A DNA stretch of 64,000 bases, from positions 1 through 64,000 of the forward strand of contig CALEPR010000154.1 of assembly GCA_937910665.1 (NCBI GenBank). The letters are read 5' to 3'. The DNA comes from an uncultured Selenomonadales bacterium. GTDB lineage: Bacteria > Bacillota > Negativicutes > Selenomonadales > Selenomonadaceae. The notes under the pieces were generated by a model. The model searched no databases. It was not told the origin of the DNA and saw only the letters and a list, made by a program, of their open reading frames with translations. Below are positions 28,795 to 38,389 of the stretch, one piece after another (position 1 is the first letter of the stretch; every line of letters starts with the position of its first letter). A program made the translations under genes and the position numbers.

Positions 28795-29958
28795 TCAAGA
28801 GTTAAAACTACACGCCAACGCCGTCAAACACGCAGGTTTTGCAATCCAATCGTAGGAAACTGAAATTTCATTTCCAACATTCGCCGTCACCAAAAGCGTT
28901 TGAGTTTTTTCTTTGTACGTCCACTCGCCACCGCCGCTGACTTGCAAACTTTCAGGTCGCGCATTGTGAGCGAGTTTAAATGCTTGCTGTCTTCCTGTGC
29001 CAACTCCTAAAATTTCATTTCCGACCGCGCCGGATTTTTGATAATTTTCAACCTTGAGCGTGACGATGTTTGAAGTCGTTTCCGTCGCCGTAAATTCAAA
29101 ATTTTCTTCAATCTCCTCGCCTTTTTCGTAACTCGCCGTGTGTGTCATTTCAGAAAAATTATTTGAATTTCCAAAGATGATGAACATTTTAAACTCTGTG
29201 TCGGAAATTTTTGGATGTTTTATCATCGCGTGTGCTCGACTGACTTCGTTGTCCAAAGTGAGTTGCTTTGTGATTAAAACGCTCCGACCTTCCATCGTTG
29301 CCGTTTTATCTTCTTTCCAATGATGAATTTTGACATTATTTAAAATCGCAGTACTCGTGCCGGGTCTGTCTACTTCCAACTCGGCTTTGAATCTTATCGC
29401 ATTGCCTTTGTCTTTGATTTTTTCGCAAGCAACGTATTCGCTCCAGTCTCCGGCATCATTTTGAACCGACGCAAAAACATTTACCGCGCCGCCGCTGTTT
29501 TCAGTCTTCGCAACTTCGATTCCGTTAATTTTTACCGATTCTTTGCTCAACTTGAAAACATTGCTGAAAAAAACATCTTTTTTGATTTGTGTGTTCACGC
29601 CGACCATTTCAATTTTTGTGACTGAAGGCAATTCAGCATTGTTTCCGATTTGCATCGCAACTGCAACATCGATAATTTTTCCGCCAAACGCCGTCAATTC
29701 GTTTTCGGTCAACGCTTGCAGTTCGGCTTTCGTGATTCCTTCCTGCAAAACCAATTCGGCGGTTAAATCGCTCTCATTCATCATTTTCCAAATGCCGTCA
29801 TCGCGTTTGCGCCATTTTCCGCCGTCCACGCTGAGCAAATATTTTGTCAAAGTATTTTCCGGCTCGGCTGAATCAATCACAATTCCTGTAACTCTCTCGA
29901 TATTTGAACAGTCAATCGCGGTTGCAGGAGTTGTTTTTATAAGAACATTTTTTATCAA
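28795..29958 (-). CDS. tail protein, unknown
   Basis: The 387-residue protein is beta-rich and not recognised. Notable are LLSVDGGKWRKRDDGIWKMM in the first quarter and GVGTGRQQAFKLAHNARPES near the end, which resembles Ig- or fibre-like joining segments. It lies in the distal tail/fibre cluster and is probably structural. Confidence 0.6.
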   Translation of the reverse strand: MIKNVLIKTTPATAIDCSNIERVTGIVIDSAEPENTLTKYLLSVDGGKWRKRDDGIWKMMNESDLTAELVLQEGITKAELQALTENELTAFGGKIIDVAVAMQIGNNAELPSVTKIEMVGVNTQIKKDVFFSNVFKLSKESVKINGIEVAKTENSGGAVNVFASVQNDAGDWSEYVACEKIKDKGNAIRFKAELEVDRPGTSTAILNNVKIHHWKEDKTATMEGRSVLITKQLTLDNEVSRAHAMIKHPKISDTEFKMFIIFGNSNNFSEMTHTASYEKGEEIEENFEFTATETTSNIVTLKVENYQKSGAVGNEILGVGTGRQQAFKLAHNARPESLQVSGGGEWTYKEKTQTLLVTANVGNEISVSYDWIAKPACLTALACSFNS

Positions 29959-29961
29959 TTT

Positions 29962-30762
29962 TCACACCGCCTTCCTCAAGCGCAATCCGATATTTCTGAT
30001 TCTTACATTCGGCTTGTCGTCGCACAAATAAAAAGCACCGCACAGCGCATTGTTGCTGACGAAGCCGCTATTAAACGCACTCTCGTTTTCAAGACACTGA
30101 TAATCGCTCAAAATTCCTTCCGCTACCACATCACTTTGATTTTTCGCGAGAAATACATCGCCTAAATCATAATTCAGTGTCTTTGCAGTCAAAAGTTGTG
30201 TCGGATAACCACTACCTGACGGAGCGATTTTTGTATCAATCATCACGCCGTCGCCTTTGTTGCTCAAAATGTGTATCGTGTCGCTTTCCGTTGTAAGACC
30301 AAAGTACCATTGACCAAAATCCTCTGCGCCCCACACATTTTTAATTCCGTGATATGTCGCGCCCATTTTGCCGTCAATGCCGGACAGTGCCTTTTGAATG
30401 TTGCTTTCTCCAAATTCTATCAACATCAATCTTGCCAAAAGGTGCATATCGTAAATATTGAACGGCTCGGCGTTATATTCCGCCGCCTTCGTTTTCAGTT
30501 CATTGTAGGCAAAATTTCCTTTGATTATATCCTCACCGATTAAAACGCCTGAATCATTGATTCTGCCGTTCGTGACAAAACTCGGATGGATATGATAACC
30601 TGTCTTTGCCTTGTCGCTAATCATATATGCGAAACAATTTTCTCGCTCCGCGCCCGCAGGAAGTTTTTCATTGCGAACCCAGATGTTAGGCAGAAAAATA
30701 TAATTGTTGCCGTCAACTTGTCTTTTTTCCATTTGATTGAACGGAAAATTGCGCTCATTCAT
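29962..30762 (-). CDS. C-type-lectin-like tail protein
   Basis: The 266-residue protein has NYIFLPNIWVRNEKLPAG near the start and the ending SAFNSGFVSNNALCGAFYLC then NVRIRNIGLRLRKAV. That closing pattern (GFR-like strand) is typical of C-lectin/sulfatase-modifying folds used in phage tail tips and DGR-type receptor proteins. No template-like repeat matches it. It overlaps the upstream fibre gene by 8 nt. Confidence 0.6.
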   Translation of the reverse strand: MNERNFPFNQMEKRQVDGNNYIFLPNIWVRNEKLPAGAERENCFAYMISDKAKTGYHIHPSFVTNGRINDSGVLIGEDIIKGNFAYNELKTKAAEYNAEPFNIYDMHLLARLMLIEFGESNIQKALSGIDGKMGATYHGIKNVWGAEDFGQWYFGLTTESDTIHILSNKGDGVMIDTKIAPSGSGYPTQLLTAKTLNYDLGDVFLAKNQSDVVAEGILSDYQCLENESAFNSGFVSNNALCGAFYLCDDKPNVRIRNIGLRLRKAV

Positions 30763-31804
30763 TTAAATCGTCTCCTTCCGCGTCAACTTGCGCCCAGCCG
30801 CTTTCAATCAGTGCAATACCGACCGATTCTTCGCCGAGTACAATTTGTCCGTTTGCGTCCACCGTCGCGCCTTCGAGTTCAAATCCCGCGCCGTTGCTGA
30901 AATCCGCCGCCGCGCTTATCGTTTCCGAGTTGCTTGTTCCGGAAAAATCAATTTCGGCGTTCCAAGTTTTCTCGCACAAAATTCCGCCGCCGTATGCCTT
31001 GCCGTCTGAAATTTTCATACTTGAACGATACAGCCGCGCTTTGCCGTTTTTGTAATTATTCGCAACGTCCTCTGCAAATAAAATTCGGTAGCCGTTTTCT
31101 ATCGTGCCGAGATTTTCTTTTATCTGAACTTCTTCGGAAGTCTCGCCGTCTGTTATGATATACACGCCGCCTTTTATCAAATTTTTCACGTCGGTAATAT
31201 CAACCGAATCATCTCCGCGAATTACTGAAACTATTTCCGCGTTTGTCTGGTCAATCGTCGTCGGTATTCCGTCCTGAAAAACTTCGACGATTATATTATT
31301 TTCGTCAACTTCCAAGCCTGACGCTTTCATCGAGAGTGCATTTAACATATTTTGGCGTTCAAGCTGTGCAATTTGCCGCATAAATACGCTTATATCCAGT
31401 GAATTTAATCGCTGTAAAATTTCGGTGTATTTTGCCTCTTCTTCGCCCGGCATTAAATTTATTTCGTCAACTTTATCTTGCAGAAGCTCCAACTGCCTTT
31501 TCAGATAATTTGTTCTGCCGACCAATGCTCGCGCTTGTAAATTTGCAATGCCGTTTAATCCGCCGATTATGTAATCGCTCGGCGAAATTAAATAAACTTG
31601 CTCATAAGACACAATTTCCGGTAAGTGATTTATCGTGTGGTCACTACTCGTGTCTCCGAAACCGACAACTTCTGTGTAATTTATCATTGATGTTGATGTG
31701 TCCGAACTCGCCGCCGCTGCACTTGCCAACACAGGCAACGCCGCCAGCAAATTTTCAGTATTTGTTATCAACCGCTCCAATGTTTCTTGACTGATTTCGC
31801 TCAT
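30755..31804 (-). CDS. tail fibre protein
   Basis: The 349-residue protein (ATG at 31804) has a helical N-terminus, a long coiled coil (LKRQLELLQDKVDEINLMPG, FMRQIAQLERQNMLNALSM), then a beta-rich C-terminal half. It lies between a collar-like protein and the lectin-like protein and is probably a fibre shaft. No specific family is recognised. Confidence 0.6.
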   Translation of the reverse strand: MSEISQETLERLITNTENLLAALPVLASAAAASSDTSTSMINYTEVVGFGDTSSDHTINHLPEIVSYEQVYLISPSDYIIGGLNGIANLQARALVGRTNYLKRQLELLQDKVDEINLMPGEEEAKYTEILQRLNSLDISVFMRQIAQLERQNMLNALSMKASGLEVDENNIIVEVFQDGIPTTIDQTNAEIVSVIRGDDSVDITDVKNLIKGGVYIITDGETSEEVQIKENLGTIENGYRILFAEDVANNYKNGKARLYRSSMKISDGKAYGGGILCEKTWNAEIDFSGTSNSETISAAADFSNGAGFELEGATVDANGQIVLGEESVGIALIESGWAQVDAEGDDLNE

Positions 31805-31819
31805 TTTTTCCACCTCTTC

Positions 31820-32290
31820 CTAAAAATGTAAAATCCAAAAACCTTTAAGTTCGATGTCTGAAAATTTTTCTATCACTCCGACTTCGCCGGTTTCTTCGTT
31901 GCGCCGCACTCTGTGGCTAAACATTGTGCCGTCCGAACAAAAAAGTCCGAGTTCACGAATTGAAAGACCATTTGCCTCGTTTTCGCCTATCAAAAAATTG
32001 CATTTTACGTCGCGTCCGTTTAATTCCACGCTCGTCAACGGAAACAACTGCTGATTTTCCAATTCAGTGTCGCCGACTTTTTCCATTTCAGAGCCACTTC
32101 CTAAACCGATATGTGAAATGTAACTCTCCGAATAATCGCCGACTTTTCCTGCCGCAAGTTCAGCAAGCCTCATTCGTCCTGCGTCAACGACTAAATTATG
32201 GTCGTCAATTTGCTTCACGAGTTTGTTTTTTTGATAAACTTCCAAATGAATTTCGCCTGTAACGTTTTTGGTTGAATCTTCAAAGCGCAT
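31820..32290 (-). CDS. tail-collar-like phage protein
   Basis: The 156-residue protein starts at an ATG at 32290 placed 7 nt after GGAGG. Features: MRFEDSTKNVTGEIHLEVYQ, DAGRMRLAELAAG, YISHIGLGSGS, then SIRELGLFCSDGTMFSHRVR. This pattern matches small fibre-collar proteins of PBSX-like and P2-like phages that report a G-L-G-S motif and an elG(l/i) strand. It overlaps the end of the preceding gene by 11 nt. Confidence 0.65.
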   Translation of the reverse strand: MRFEDSTKNVTGEIHLEVYQKNKLVKQIDDHNLVVDAGRMRLAELAAGKVGDYSESYISHIGLGSGSEMEKVGDTELENQQLFPLTSVELNGRDVKCNFLIGENEANGLSIRELGLFCSDGTMFSHRVRRNEETGEVGVIEKFSDIELKGFWILHF

Positions 32291-34346
32291 TTTCATTCCT
32301 CCAACTTTCAAAAATATTTCTCAACTTGCCGCTTTGCATTTCAGTCATATTCGGCAATTTGAAATCTTTCGGCAAACTGATTTTTCCTTCAGCGTCTATG
32401 TCCAAATTTTCACCGGCAATTACATAGCCGAGTTTGTCATATGTCGCGATAGGAATTTTTTCAAAATCAATTATTTCAATGACTTTAAAATTTCCATTGA
32501 GGTCGGTCACAACTTCATAAACGGCATAATTTTTTCTGCCGCCGTAACGCTCCGCACCGTCAAATTTTGAAAATCCGTCCGCCGCTTGCCGATAAACTCC
32601 GTTGTAATTCAAGCCGCCTTCAAAACGTCGCGAGCCGTTTGCAGGAAATTCAAAATCTCCGCGATAATTTAAATAGCCGTCAAATTTTCTTCGGCGCGAA
32701 ATTGTCAAATCTCCATCACAGTCTTTGAGATTGATAATTTCCTCAAAATTATTTTGCACAGAAAATTTAATTTCGTCCTGCGTTTGGCTTACAAAATCGG
32801 AATTTTCGACATAAATAAACGGCGGCTTATCTTTCCGAGTTTGTTTAAAAGATAAACTGCCGTCAAGGTCAACAGCGATAACTTCAACTTTCGCTCGACT
32901 TCCGCCGCCTTCAAAACTAAATTTGCCATCAGCTTTTATCGTGCCGTTAAATAAATTTAAATCTCCGCCATTGTAATTTTTCGCGCCGTTGTATCGAATT
33001 GATTTTTGAATCGTGAGCGGAATTTTTTCATCAGTTGGCGTTTCAACATTTTCTTCAAAAGTTCCAAAATAAATTTCTGCAGATTCTTTTTCAAGAGTTC
33101 GCGGCACATACTCATAAATTTCAGGATAAAACTCACTGATTGGAAATTCTTTTTGCGGCTTGACGTTGGTGAATTTTCCGCTCAACTCGTCAGAAATTTT
33201 TTCAACTCGTGCGCGATTTCCTCCGCTGTCAAAATTAAATTTGCCGTCCGCTCTCATCGAGCCGTTAAACAAATTTAAATCTCCGCCGTTGAATTGAATT
33301 TCGCCGTTGAATCGCTTGAATCTCGTAATTTCAATTTTTCCGCCGTCATCGTCAGGAATTTTTCTTTTGACTTCGCCGTTAAATTTTGCTTTGCCGTCAA
33401 ATTGAATTTGTTCGGCGACTTCATCTTCAAGAATTTTTTTGATTTCAATAACGGACAAGTCGTCCATTCCGTCGTCATATTCAATCGTCTGCGGTTTCAA
33501 TCCGTCAAATTTTATCGCGCCGTCACATCGAAATTCTTTGTTGAAAGTGCTTTCGCCTGTCGGCACGAACCACCAACGATAACTTTTGCCGACTTGCGCC
33601 GCGTCTGTGTTTTCGCCGTTATATTTTATCGCGCCGTCATAAATAAATTTTCCGTCAAACATTCTCGGCGGCTTGACTTGAACACTTCCGTCAAATTTCG
33701 GCGCATCGCATTGAAAATTTCCGTAAGGCACATTTTCGACAATCGGAAAACCTGTTTGCATAAAAAAAGACTTACCGTCATCTTCGTCAAGTCTGTCGTT
33801 ATCGTTTACGTCAGTCACGCTATCGCAATCATCTTCGTTGTCAGGCAAATCTTCAATCAAAGCGCGGTATTTTAGTTCGAGGTGTGCAGGTCTCACTCGC
33901 TGAAGATATTCCATCATTTCACTGAAATTTTCAGGATTGTAATAATTGTCGATTGAAACGAAAATGTAACCGGCTTTTTCTGTTTCGTCGAAGTAACAAT
34001 TCAAGCCCCAAAATTCCATCGCCTTTTTCTTCAAAAAAGCAGGATTCAACGGATATTTTGCGTGTGAGCGGATTCTCAATCTTGCTCGGCGTTCTTCCAA
34101 ACTTAAATTTGGATTCGGCTCAACTGAATATTTATGTTCCAAATATTCAATGCCCCAAGTCACTCGCTCGATAAAAGTTTGTTCACGCAACGATAAAAAA
34201 ATTTCTCGCGCTTCGTCCCATTCCGCGCCTAATGCTTGATAAAACGACTTCATAAAATATGAATCGCTGTAAATCGGCGAAACTCGGCTCAACATTCTTT
34301 TTCCTGTCGGCGAAGTCGGCAAATTCTCTAAATCCGTTTTGCTCAT
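32280..34346 (-). CDS. baseplate wedge protein (XkdT/Gp48-like) with long F-D/N-G repeat tail
   Basis: The first about 170 residues match the Mu Gp48/YmfQ-XkdT-like baseplate family (SPIYSDSYFMKSFYQALGAE, IEYLEHKYSVEPNPNLSLEE, RLRIRSHAKYPLNPAFLKKK). The rest of the 688 residues consists of more than 20 short units of the type K/R-F/Y-D/N-G. Two larger segments are near copies (FNGGDLNLFNGSMRADGKF and YNGGDLNLFNGTIKADGKF). The repeats probably form a beta-helix or fibre that extends the baseplate. It overlaps the baseplate J gene by 4 nt. Confidence 0.75.
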   Translation of the reverse strand: MSKTDLENLPTSPTGKRMLSRVSPIYSDSYFMKSFYQALGAEWDEAREIFLSLREQTFIERVTWGIEYLEHKYSVEPNPNLSLEERRARLRIRSHAKYPLNPAFLKKKAMEFWGLNCYFDETEKAGYIFVSIDNYYNPENFSEMMEYLQRVRPAHLELKYRALIEDLPDNEDDCDSVTDVNDNDRLDEDDGKSFFMQTGFPIVENVPYGNFQCDAPKFDGSVQVKPPRMFDGKFIYDGAIKYNGENTDAAQVGKSYRWWFVPTGESTFNKEFRCDGAIKFDGLKPQTIEYDDGMDDLSVIEIKKILEDEVAEQIQFDGKAKFNGEVKRKIPDDDGGKIEITRFKRFNGEIQFNGGDLNLFNGSMRADGKFNFDSGGNRARVEKISDELSGKFTNVKPQKEFPISEFYPEIYEYVPRTLEKESAEIYFGTFEENVETPTDEKIPLTIQKSIRYNGAKNYNGGDLNLFNGTIKADGKFSFEGGGSRAKVEVIAVDLDGSLSFKQTRKDKPPFIYVENSDFVSQTQDEIKFSVQNNFEEIINLKDCDGDLTISRRRKFDGYLNYRGDFEFPANGSRRFEGGLNYNGVYRQAADGFSKFDGAERYGGRKNYAVYEVVTDLNGNFKVIEIIDFEKIPIATYDKLGYVIAGENLDIDAEGKISLPKDFKLPNMTEMQSGKLRNIFESWRNENAL

Positions 34347-35494
34347 TCTTCATAAACCTCCGCCGTAATTTCGTCAGTGTATGGAAATTCGTCTTCGCCG
34401 AAAATTACATTTCCGATTTTGCCGTTTATCCGCAGATGTTTAAAATCCGCAACGCCCGCAACTTGTGACAAAATTGCCGAAACGTGAACATAAACGACAG
34501 GCTCAACTTTTCCGTCCGATTCGACTAATTCACCGTAATAATCTCTCAATGCTTCGCGAAAACTTTTTTCAACGGCTTTCACCGTGTAATTTTTTTTCAG
34601 CTTTAAATCAAAACTAAAATTTATTTTAGACAATGTCGGCGGCGAGACTTCGTATTGAACAATGCCAATCGGTGCAAGTCGATTTATATCATCTCTGTCC
34701 GTGCCAAAAATATGCAGTTCCACAGCCTGACAAATTTCATCGTTCGCGGGTTCGCCGTTGCTGTCCATTATGACAACTTTTACCGTGTTGGCTCCCGCGT
34801 AAACAGGAATGCAATGAGCATAACCAACACCTGCAACTTCTTTCGCCCAGCGTTCATAATCCGCTTTATTACCGACATAACTGTCACCTCTTCCTGCGTA
34901 CAAATCATCTATTCGTTGCCGAAGAGAATCATCACTTTCTGCCGCCGTGCCGCCTGTTAAATTGTTCGGATTGGTTATGTTCGTGATTCCTTTAAGCGGA
35001 TTCTTCATAATTGCGATTGTGTCTCGTGCGACGTTTGAGCCCGTTCCGCTTTCAACCGCCTGTATTCGAATTGTCAGCAATCCTTCTTCAGGAATTTCCG
35101 ATTCTTCTAACGTCAGAAAATCAATCGCGGCTACTCCGTTTTCACTTGGAACACTGAAAACAAAATCTTTTGGAATAATCGTTCCTGCAATTCCTTCAAC
35201 GGTTAAATCTCCGTAAGCATAGGTCGCAGGTTTTCTTACCAAGCCGCAATCTTCGGCGTGATAGTCAAGCCAAATGCCTTTCGCCCACATATGAAAGTTT
35301 GCTTTCAGAGCCAGCGGCAACCAATATTCCAAGAGTTCTGCTTCTTCCAATGCCGTCGGATAGGTCATATCCCAGACGAAGCCGCCTTCTGTTTTATCAA
35401 CATCAAGTTCGATGTTGTTCAAAATTTTTTGCTCAATTTCTCGCGCCGACACTCCTGTCAACCAATCCGGCAATTCAAATTCCACCAAAGACAT
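34343..35494 (-). CDS. baseplate J-like protein
   Basis: The 383-residue protein follows the Baseplate_J family: EIEQKILNNIELDVDKTEGG, then WLDYHAEDCGLVRKPATYA, VESGTGSNVARDTI, LTGGTAAESDDSLRQRIDDL, and KEVAGVGYAHCIPVYAGANT. It forms the baseplate ring in contractile tails. It lies between the DUF2634-like and XkdT-like genes in PBSX order. Confidence 0.92.
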   Translation of the reverse strand: MSLVEFELPDWLTGVSAREIEQKILNNIELDVDKTEGGFVWDMTYPTALEEAELLEYWLPLALKANFHMWAKGIWLDYHAEDCGLVRKPATYAYGDLTVEGIAGTIIPKDFVFSVPSENGVAAIDFLTLEESEIPEEGLLTIRIQAVESGTGSNVARDTIAIMKNPLKGITNITNPNNLTGGTAAESDDSLRQRIDDLYAGRGDSYVGNKADYERWAKEVAGVGYAHCIPVYAGANTVKVVIMDSNGEPANDEICQAVELHIFGTDRDDINRLAPIGIVQYEVSPPTLSKINFSFDLKLKKNYTVKAVEKSFREALRDYYGELVESDGKVEPVVYVHVSAILSQVAGVADFKHLRINGKIGNVIFGEDEFPYTDEITAEVYEE

Positions 35495-35510
35495 TTAACT
35501 TCACCTCGCT

Positions 35511-35954
35511 TTAATAGCCAACTTTTAACGCCATTTCTTCCGCCCAGTTTTTTCCTTTAACGACAAAACTCACAAATAAATGGTCGCCGTCAATCGAAAA
35601 TGAAAAATTTTTTACGTATTCAGTCGCAGGATTTACCATCAACGCTTCCGTGATTGTTCTTTCGATTGAAGATTTTACTGATTCCGCGTCCGGTTCCTTG
35701 ATTGCGCTCATTATTTCTGTGCCGATTTTATCGCTGTACGCTAATTTTGTTCCGCGCTCGGTCACACAAACTTTTAAGCACCACGCCGCAAACGCCTCTT
35801 TGCCGTCCGCAAACACAATTCTGTTTGCTCCGTCCTTGACGAAATCGCCTTTTTCAAAGTCAAACAGCGGTGCTGACCGATATTTTTTTTCGCTGTCCGC
35901 AACTTGCGGTTTCATCAGGCTCGGCAAATTTACGGTCGGATATAAATTCGGCAT
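35511..35954 (-). CDS. XkdS/DUF2634-like baseplate protein
   Basis: The 147-residue protein carries the DUF2634 (XkdS, Gp25-like) features: SAPLFDFEKGDFVKDGANRI, AFAAWCLKVCVTERGTKLAY, and KIGTEIMSAIKEPDAESVKS. It is a baseplate component. Order and spacing to the hub and J genes are as in PBSX. Confidence 0.8.
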   Translation of the reverse strand: MPNLYPTVNLPSLMKPQVADSEKKYRSAPLFDFEKGDFVKDGANRIVFADGKEAFAAWCLKVCVTERGTKLAYSDKIGTEIMSAIKEPDAESVKSSIERTITEALMVNPATEYVKNFSFSIDGDHLFVSFVVKGKNWAEEMALKVGY

Positions 35955-35966
35955 AAAAATTTCTCC

Positions 35967-36377
35967 TCAATATGGTTCTTCAGTTCCCAGCGTCGCCGCG
36001 TTGTAAATAATATCAATGACGACTGCCTCGTGATTGACCCAAGCGACCAACACCTCATCTCCGGCTTGCAACCACGTCATTTTTTCAGGTAATTTTACTT
36101 TGTGAATGTGGCTGCTGTTCGGTGAAGTAGCTTCAGGATGTTCGTGTTCGCCGTCGTTATAAGTTTCCGTCAAAGGAACTTTCGGATTGTATGTTACGGA
36201 GCGACAAACAGAATATTCGTCTTTCGGTATCGGTTGACGAAATGAATTTGTCGTCAAAGAATAATCCGCGTTGATAATTCCAAAATCCAACACCGGCGGC
36301 GTATCCATCTTTGCGTTCATCATTCCGTTTAAAGTATTCGTCAGACTGTTGATGCCGGGATTGCCTTTTTCACTCAT
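35967..36377 (-). CDS. XkdR/DUF2577-like baseplate protein
   Basis: The 136-residue protein matches DUF2577 in size and pattern: PVLDFGIINADYSLTTNSF, HIHKVKLPEKMTWLQAGDEV, and VAWVNHEAVVIDIIYNA. This is a small OB-like baseplate protein. It overlaps the hub gene by 4 nt. Confidence 0.8.
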   Translation of the reverse strand: MSEKGNPGINSLTNTLNGMMNAKMDTPPVLDFGIINADYSLTTNSFRQPIPKDEYSVCRSVTYNPKVPLTETYNDGEHEHPEATSPNSSHIHKVKLPEKMTWLQAGDEVLVAWVNHEAVVIDIIYNAATLGTEEPY

Positions 36378-37495
36378 GGCGGGTCACTTCCTCCAATTCC
36401 GTCATTTTGTGACGTGTCGTATTCGATGCCTTTTTCTTTGTTATAATCCTTATCTTCGTCAAGCTCCATCGTCATTTTCATTGCCGCCGCATTGTGTCTG
36501 ACAGATTTCACGAAAAAATATCCTTCGCCGGTAGAACTTTTTGCGCGAATCCTGTCGCCTTTGCGGAGTGTCGGAATATCAGGCGATTCAACAGAAGTTT
36601 TGCGCTTAACTTGACCTTGTTCTTCAAGAATTTTTTTCGCGGCTTTTTCAGCCTCTTCCAAAGTCGTCTTGTCCGGTCGCTCATAAATTACTTGGCGAAT
36701 TCCTAAATCCGTTCTGCCGTCAATCGTCGCCTCGATTTTTTGATGTCCTTCTCCTGAACCGCCTTGTGAACTTTTCTTTTTGGATTTTTTGCCGCCACCT
36801 TTTGGCGTGTCTTGTCCGACAATCAAAACTCGCGTGACGATATTTCCTACGTCGAAACTTTCCGTAGTTTTAAAAATATTGTCCGCAAGGTCGAAGTGAA
36901 AAATCGTTTCGTTTGTTCCGCGCGGAATAATTTGAATTACTCCTTCCTTCGCTCGCATAAAAAAAGTTCCGCCGCCAAGTTCTTTTGCGTCTTTGAGCGT
37001 TTCGATTATCATATCGCACAGATATTTTTTCTTGAACGCTTTTTTGGAATGTTTGACATCGCAAGCCTGATAATCGTATGGAACTTGCCATTTGTCCAAA
37101 ATTTTTTTGACTATCGCCGATGTCGAATGGCCGTCTGTGAAAAAAAATTCATCTTGGTTCTTTCGCAAGGCTTGAACTTCGTCATAAGCGTCTATGTCCA
37201 AGTAAAGTTCCTTGTTGCTTTCAATCCACGACCACTTTGTAACCGTGCCGCGAATTACCTCAACGCTTTCGCCATTGATAAATGCGTAAATAAAAATCGG
37301 CGTGAACGGCTGAACATAATCGCTGATTCGCTTGCCTTGATAATTCACATTCGCAAGTTGCAAGCTGATATGTGCCGAAAGTTCTTTTTCGCCTTCCTCC
37401 CAGCCGAGATGACTTGTTATTTCCGTCAAATTTAATTGCTTGCCGTCCGAAGTCACCGCAACCACGTCGTATTTAACTTTCGTCAAATCAAACAT
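36374..37495 (-). CDS. XkdQ-like baseplate hub protein
   Basis: From the ATG at 37495 the protein has 373 residues and the features of XkdQ/Gp27-like hub proteins: LTEITSHLGWEEGEKELSAH, WIESNKELYLDIDAYDEVQA, KILDKWQVPYDYQACD, and GGTFFMRAKEGVIQIIPRGT. A Lys/Ser/Gly-rich insert (GGGKKSKKKSSQGGSGEG) lies near residue 240. C-terminal KGDRIRAKSSTGEGYFFVKS closes the hub domain. Confidence 0.85.
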   Translation of the reverse strand: MFDLTKVKYDVVAVTSDGKQLNLTEITSHLGWEEGEKELSAHISLQLANVNYQGKRISDYVQPFTPIFIYAFINGESVEVIRGTVTKWSWIESNKELYLDIDAYDEVQALRKNQDEFFFTDGHSTSAIVKKILDKWQVPYDYQACDVKHSKKAFKKKYLCDMIIETLKDAKELGGGTFFMRAKEGVIQIIPRGTNETIFHFDLADNIFKTTESFDVGNIVTRVLIVGQDTPKGGGKKSKKKSSQGGSGEGHQKIEATIDGRTDLGIRQVIYERPDKTTLEEAEKAAKKILEEQGQVKRKTSVESPDIPTLRKGDRIRAKSSTGEGYFFVKSVRHNAAAMKMTMELDEDKDYNKEKGIEYDTSQNDGIGGSDPP

Positions 37496-37537
37496 AAAAA
37501 TCACCAACAAAAAAGCCGTAAAACTCTCAAAAAGTTT

Positions 37538-38368
37538 TTAGTGCATTATCGTGTCAGGCAAATGGATTGTCGTACCAGGAATAACGTCCGTCGGGTCGCC
37601 ACTCGAAGTAGGATTTAAATTAAAAACATTTGTCCAATTCGCGCCGCCGCCCAAAAATAATTGCGCGACTGTCCAAAAATTATCCGACGCCTTCAAAATC
37701 GTTTCGGCAGGTTTTTTCATAGCCGGTCGCTCGTTCAAAGAATTTTTCTTCTTTTCTTCCGCCTCTTTGCGCTCCGCGTCAACTTCCTCGACGGTTTTTA
37801 CCTGCATTGTTTTAGCCGCGATTAAATTTATTGTGTATTTCACGTTGCCTTGACCGCCGATGTATTTTGAATCAAAATCTCTGAGGTAAACATCAAGATT
37901 TATCGGCGTTTGCGTCACCATAACTTTTAATTTGTCGCCGTTCTCTCGCCAGCGGTTGAATTGCTTTATGATTTCGTTCGGCTCTTGCCAAGAATTTTGG
38001 TCGATAAATTTGTACGACGACGCATTTTCACCCGGTAAAATTCCGCTCCAAGAAATTTCAGTAAGTTCCTCACCTTTCGGCAAACGAACCTCGCCTTTTT
38101 CAATAACGCTGAAACTTCTGAAACTCGACGCGGTCTTTGCGTTGACTTCCTCCGGTGTCATACTGAATTGAAATTTTTCGCCGCTCTCAATGTGCGTCAA
38201 GTAAAATCTCGCTCGTTCTTGTTTGCCGAGCATATTCATAACGATTGAGCGCAACGGACCCGACAAGCCTGAATGCGCTAAGCCTTTCAAGACTGATTCT
38301 TTTGAGCCGCGTCCTGCAACTATACTCCGCGCTATTGAGCCGCCGTTGATTTTTCCTATTATTGACAT
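37538..38368 (-). CDS. XkdP-like LysM tail protein
   Basis: The 276-residue protein has the XkdP core (ARFYLTHIESGEKFQFSMTP, LPKGEELTEISWSGILPGEN, RENGDKLKVMVTQTPINLDV) and a C-terminal LysM-like domain (DNFWTVAQLFLGGGANWTNV, then GTTIHLP) that probably contacts peptidoglycan or the hub. It lies between tape measure and hub, as in PBSX. Confidence 0.85.
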   Translation of the reverse strand: MSIIGKINGGSIARSIVAGRGSKESVLKGLAHSGLSGPLRSIVMNMLGKQERARFYLTHIESGEKFQFSMTPEEVNAKTASSFRSFSVIEKGEVRLPKGEELTEISWSGILPGENASSYKFIDQNSWQEPNEIIKQFNRWRENGDKLKVMVTQTPINLDVYLRDFDSKYIGGQGNVKYTINLIAAKTMQVKTVEEVDAERKEAEEKKKNSLNERPAMKKPAETILKASDNFWTVAQLFLGGGANWTNVFNLNPTSSGDPTDVIPGTTIHLPDTIMH

Positions 38369-38389
38369 TTTTCTTTCCTCTAAAAAAAA

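Noticed and set aside
29962..30762. Second DGR target
   Set aside because: The protein has a lectin-like end, but I found no stretch resembling the TR, so it does not appear to be diversified by this DGR.
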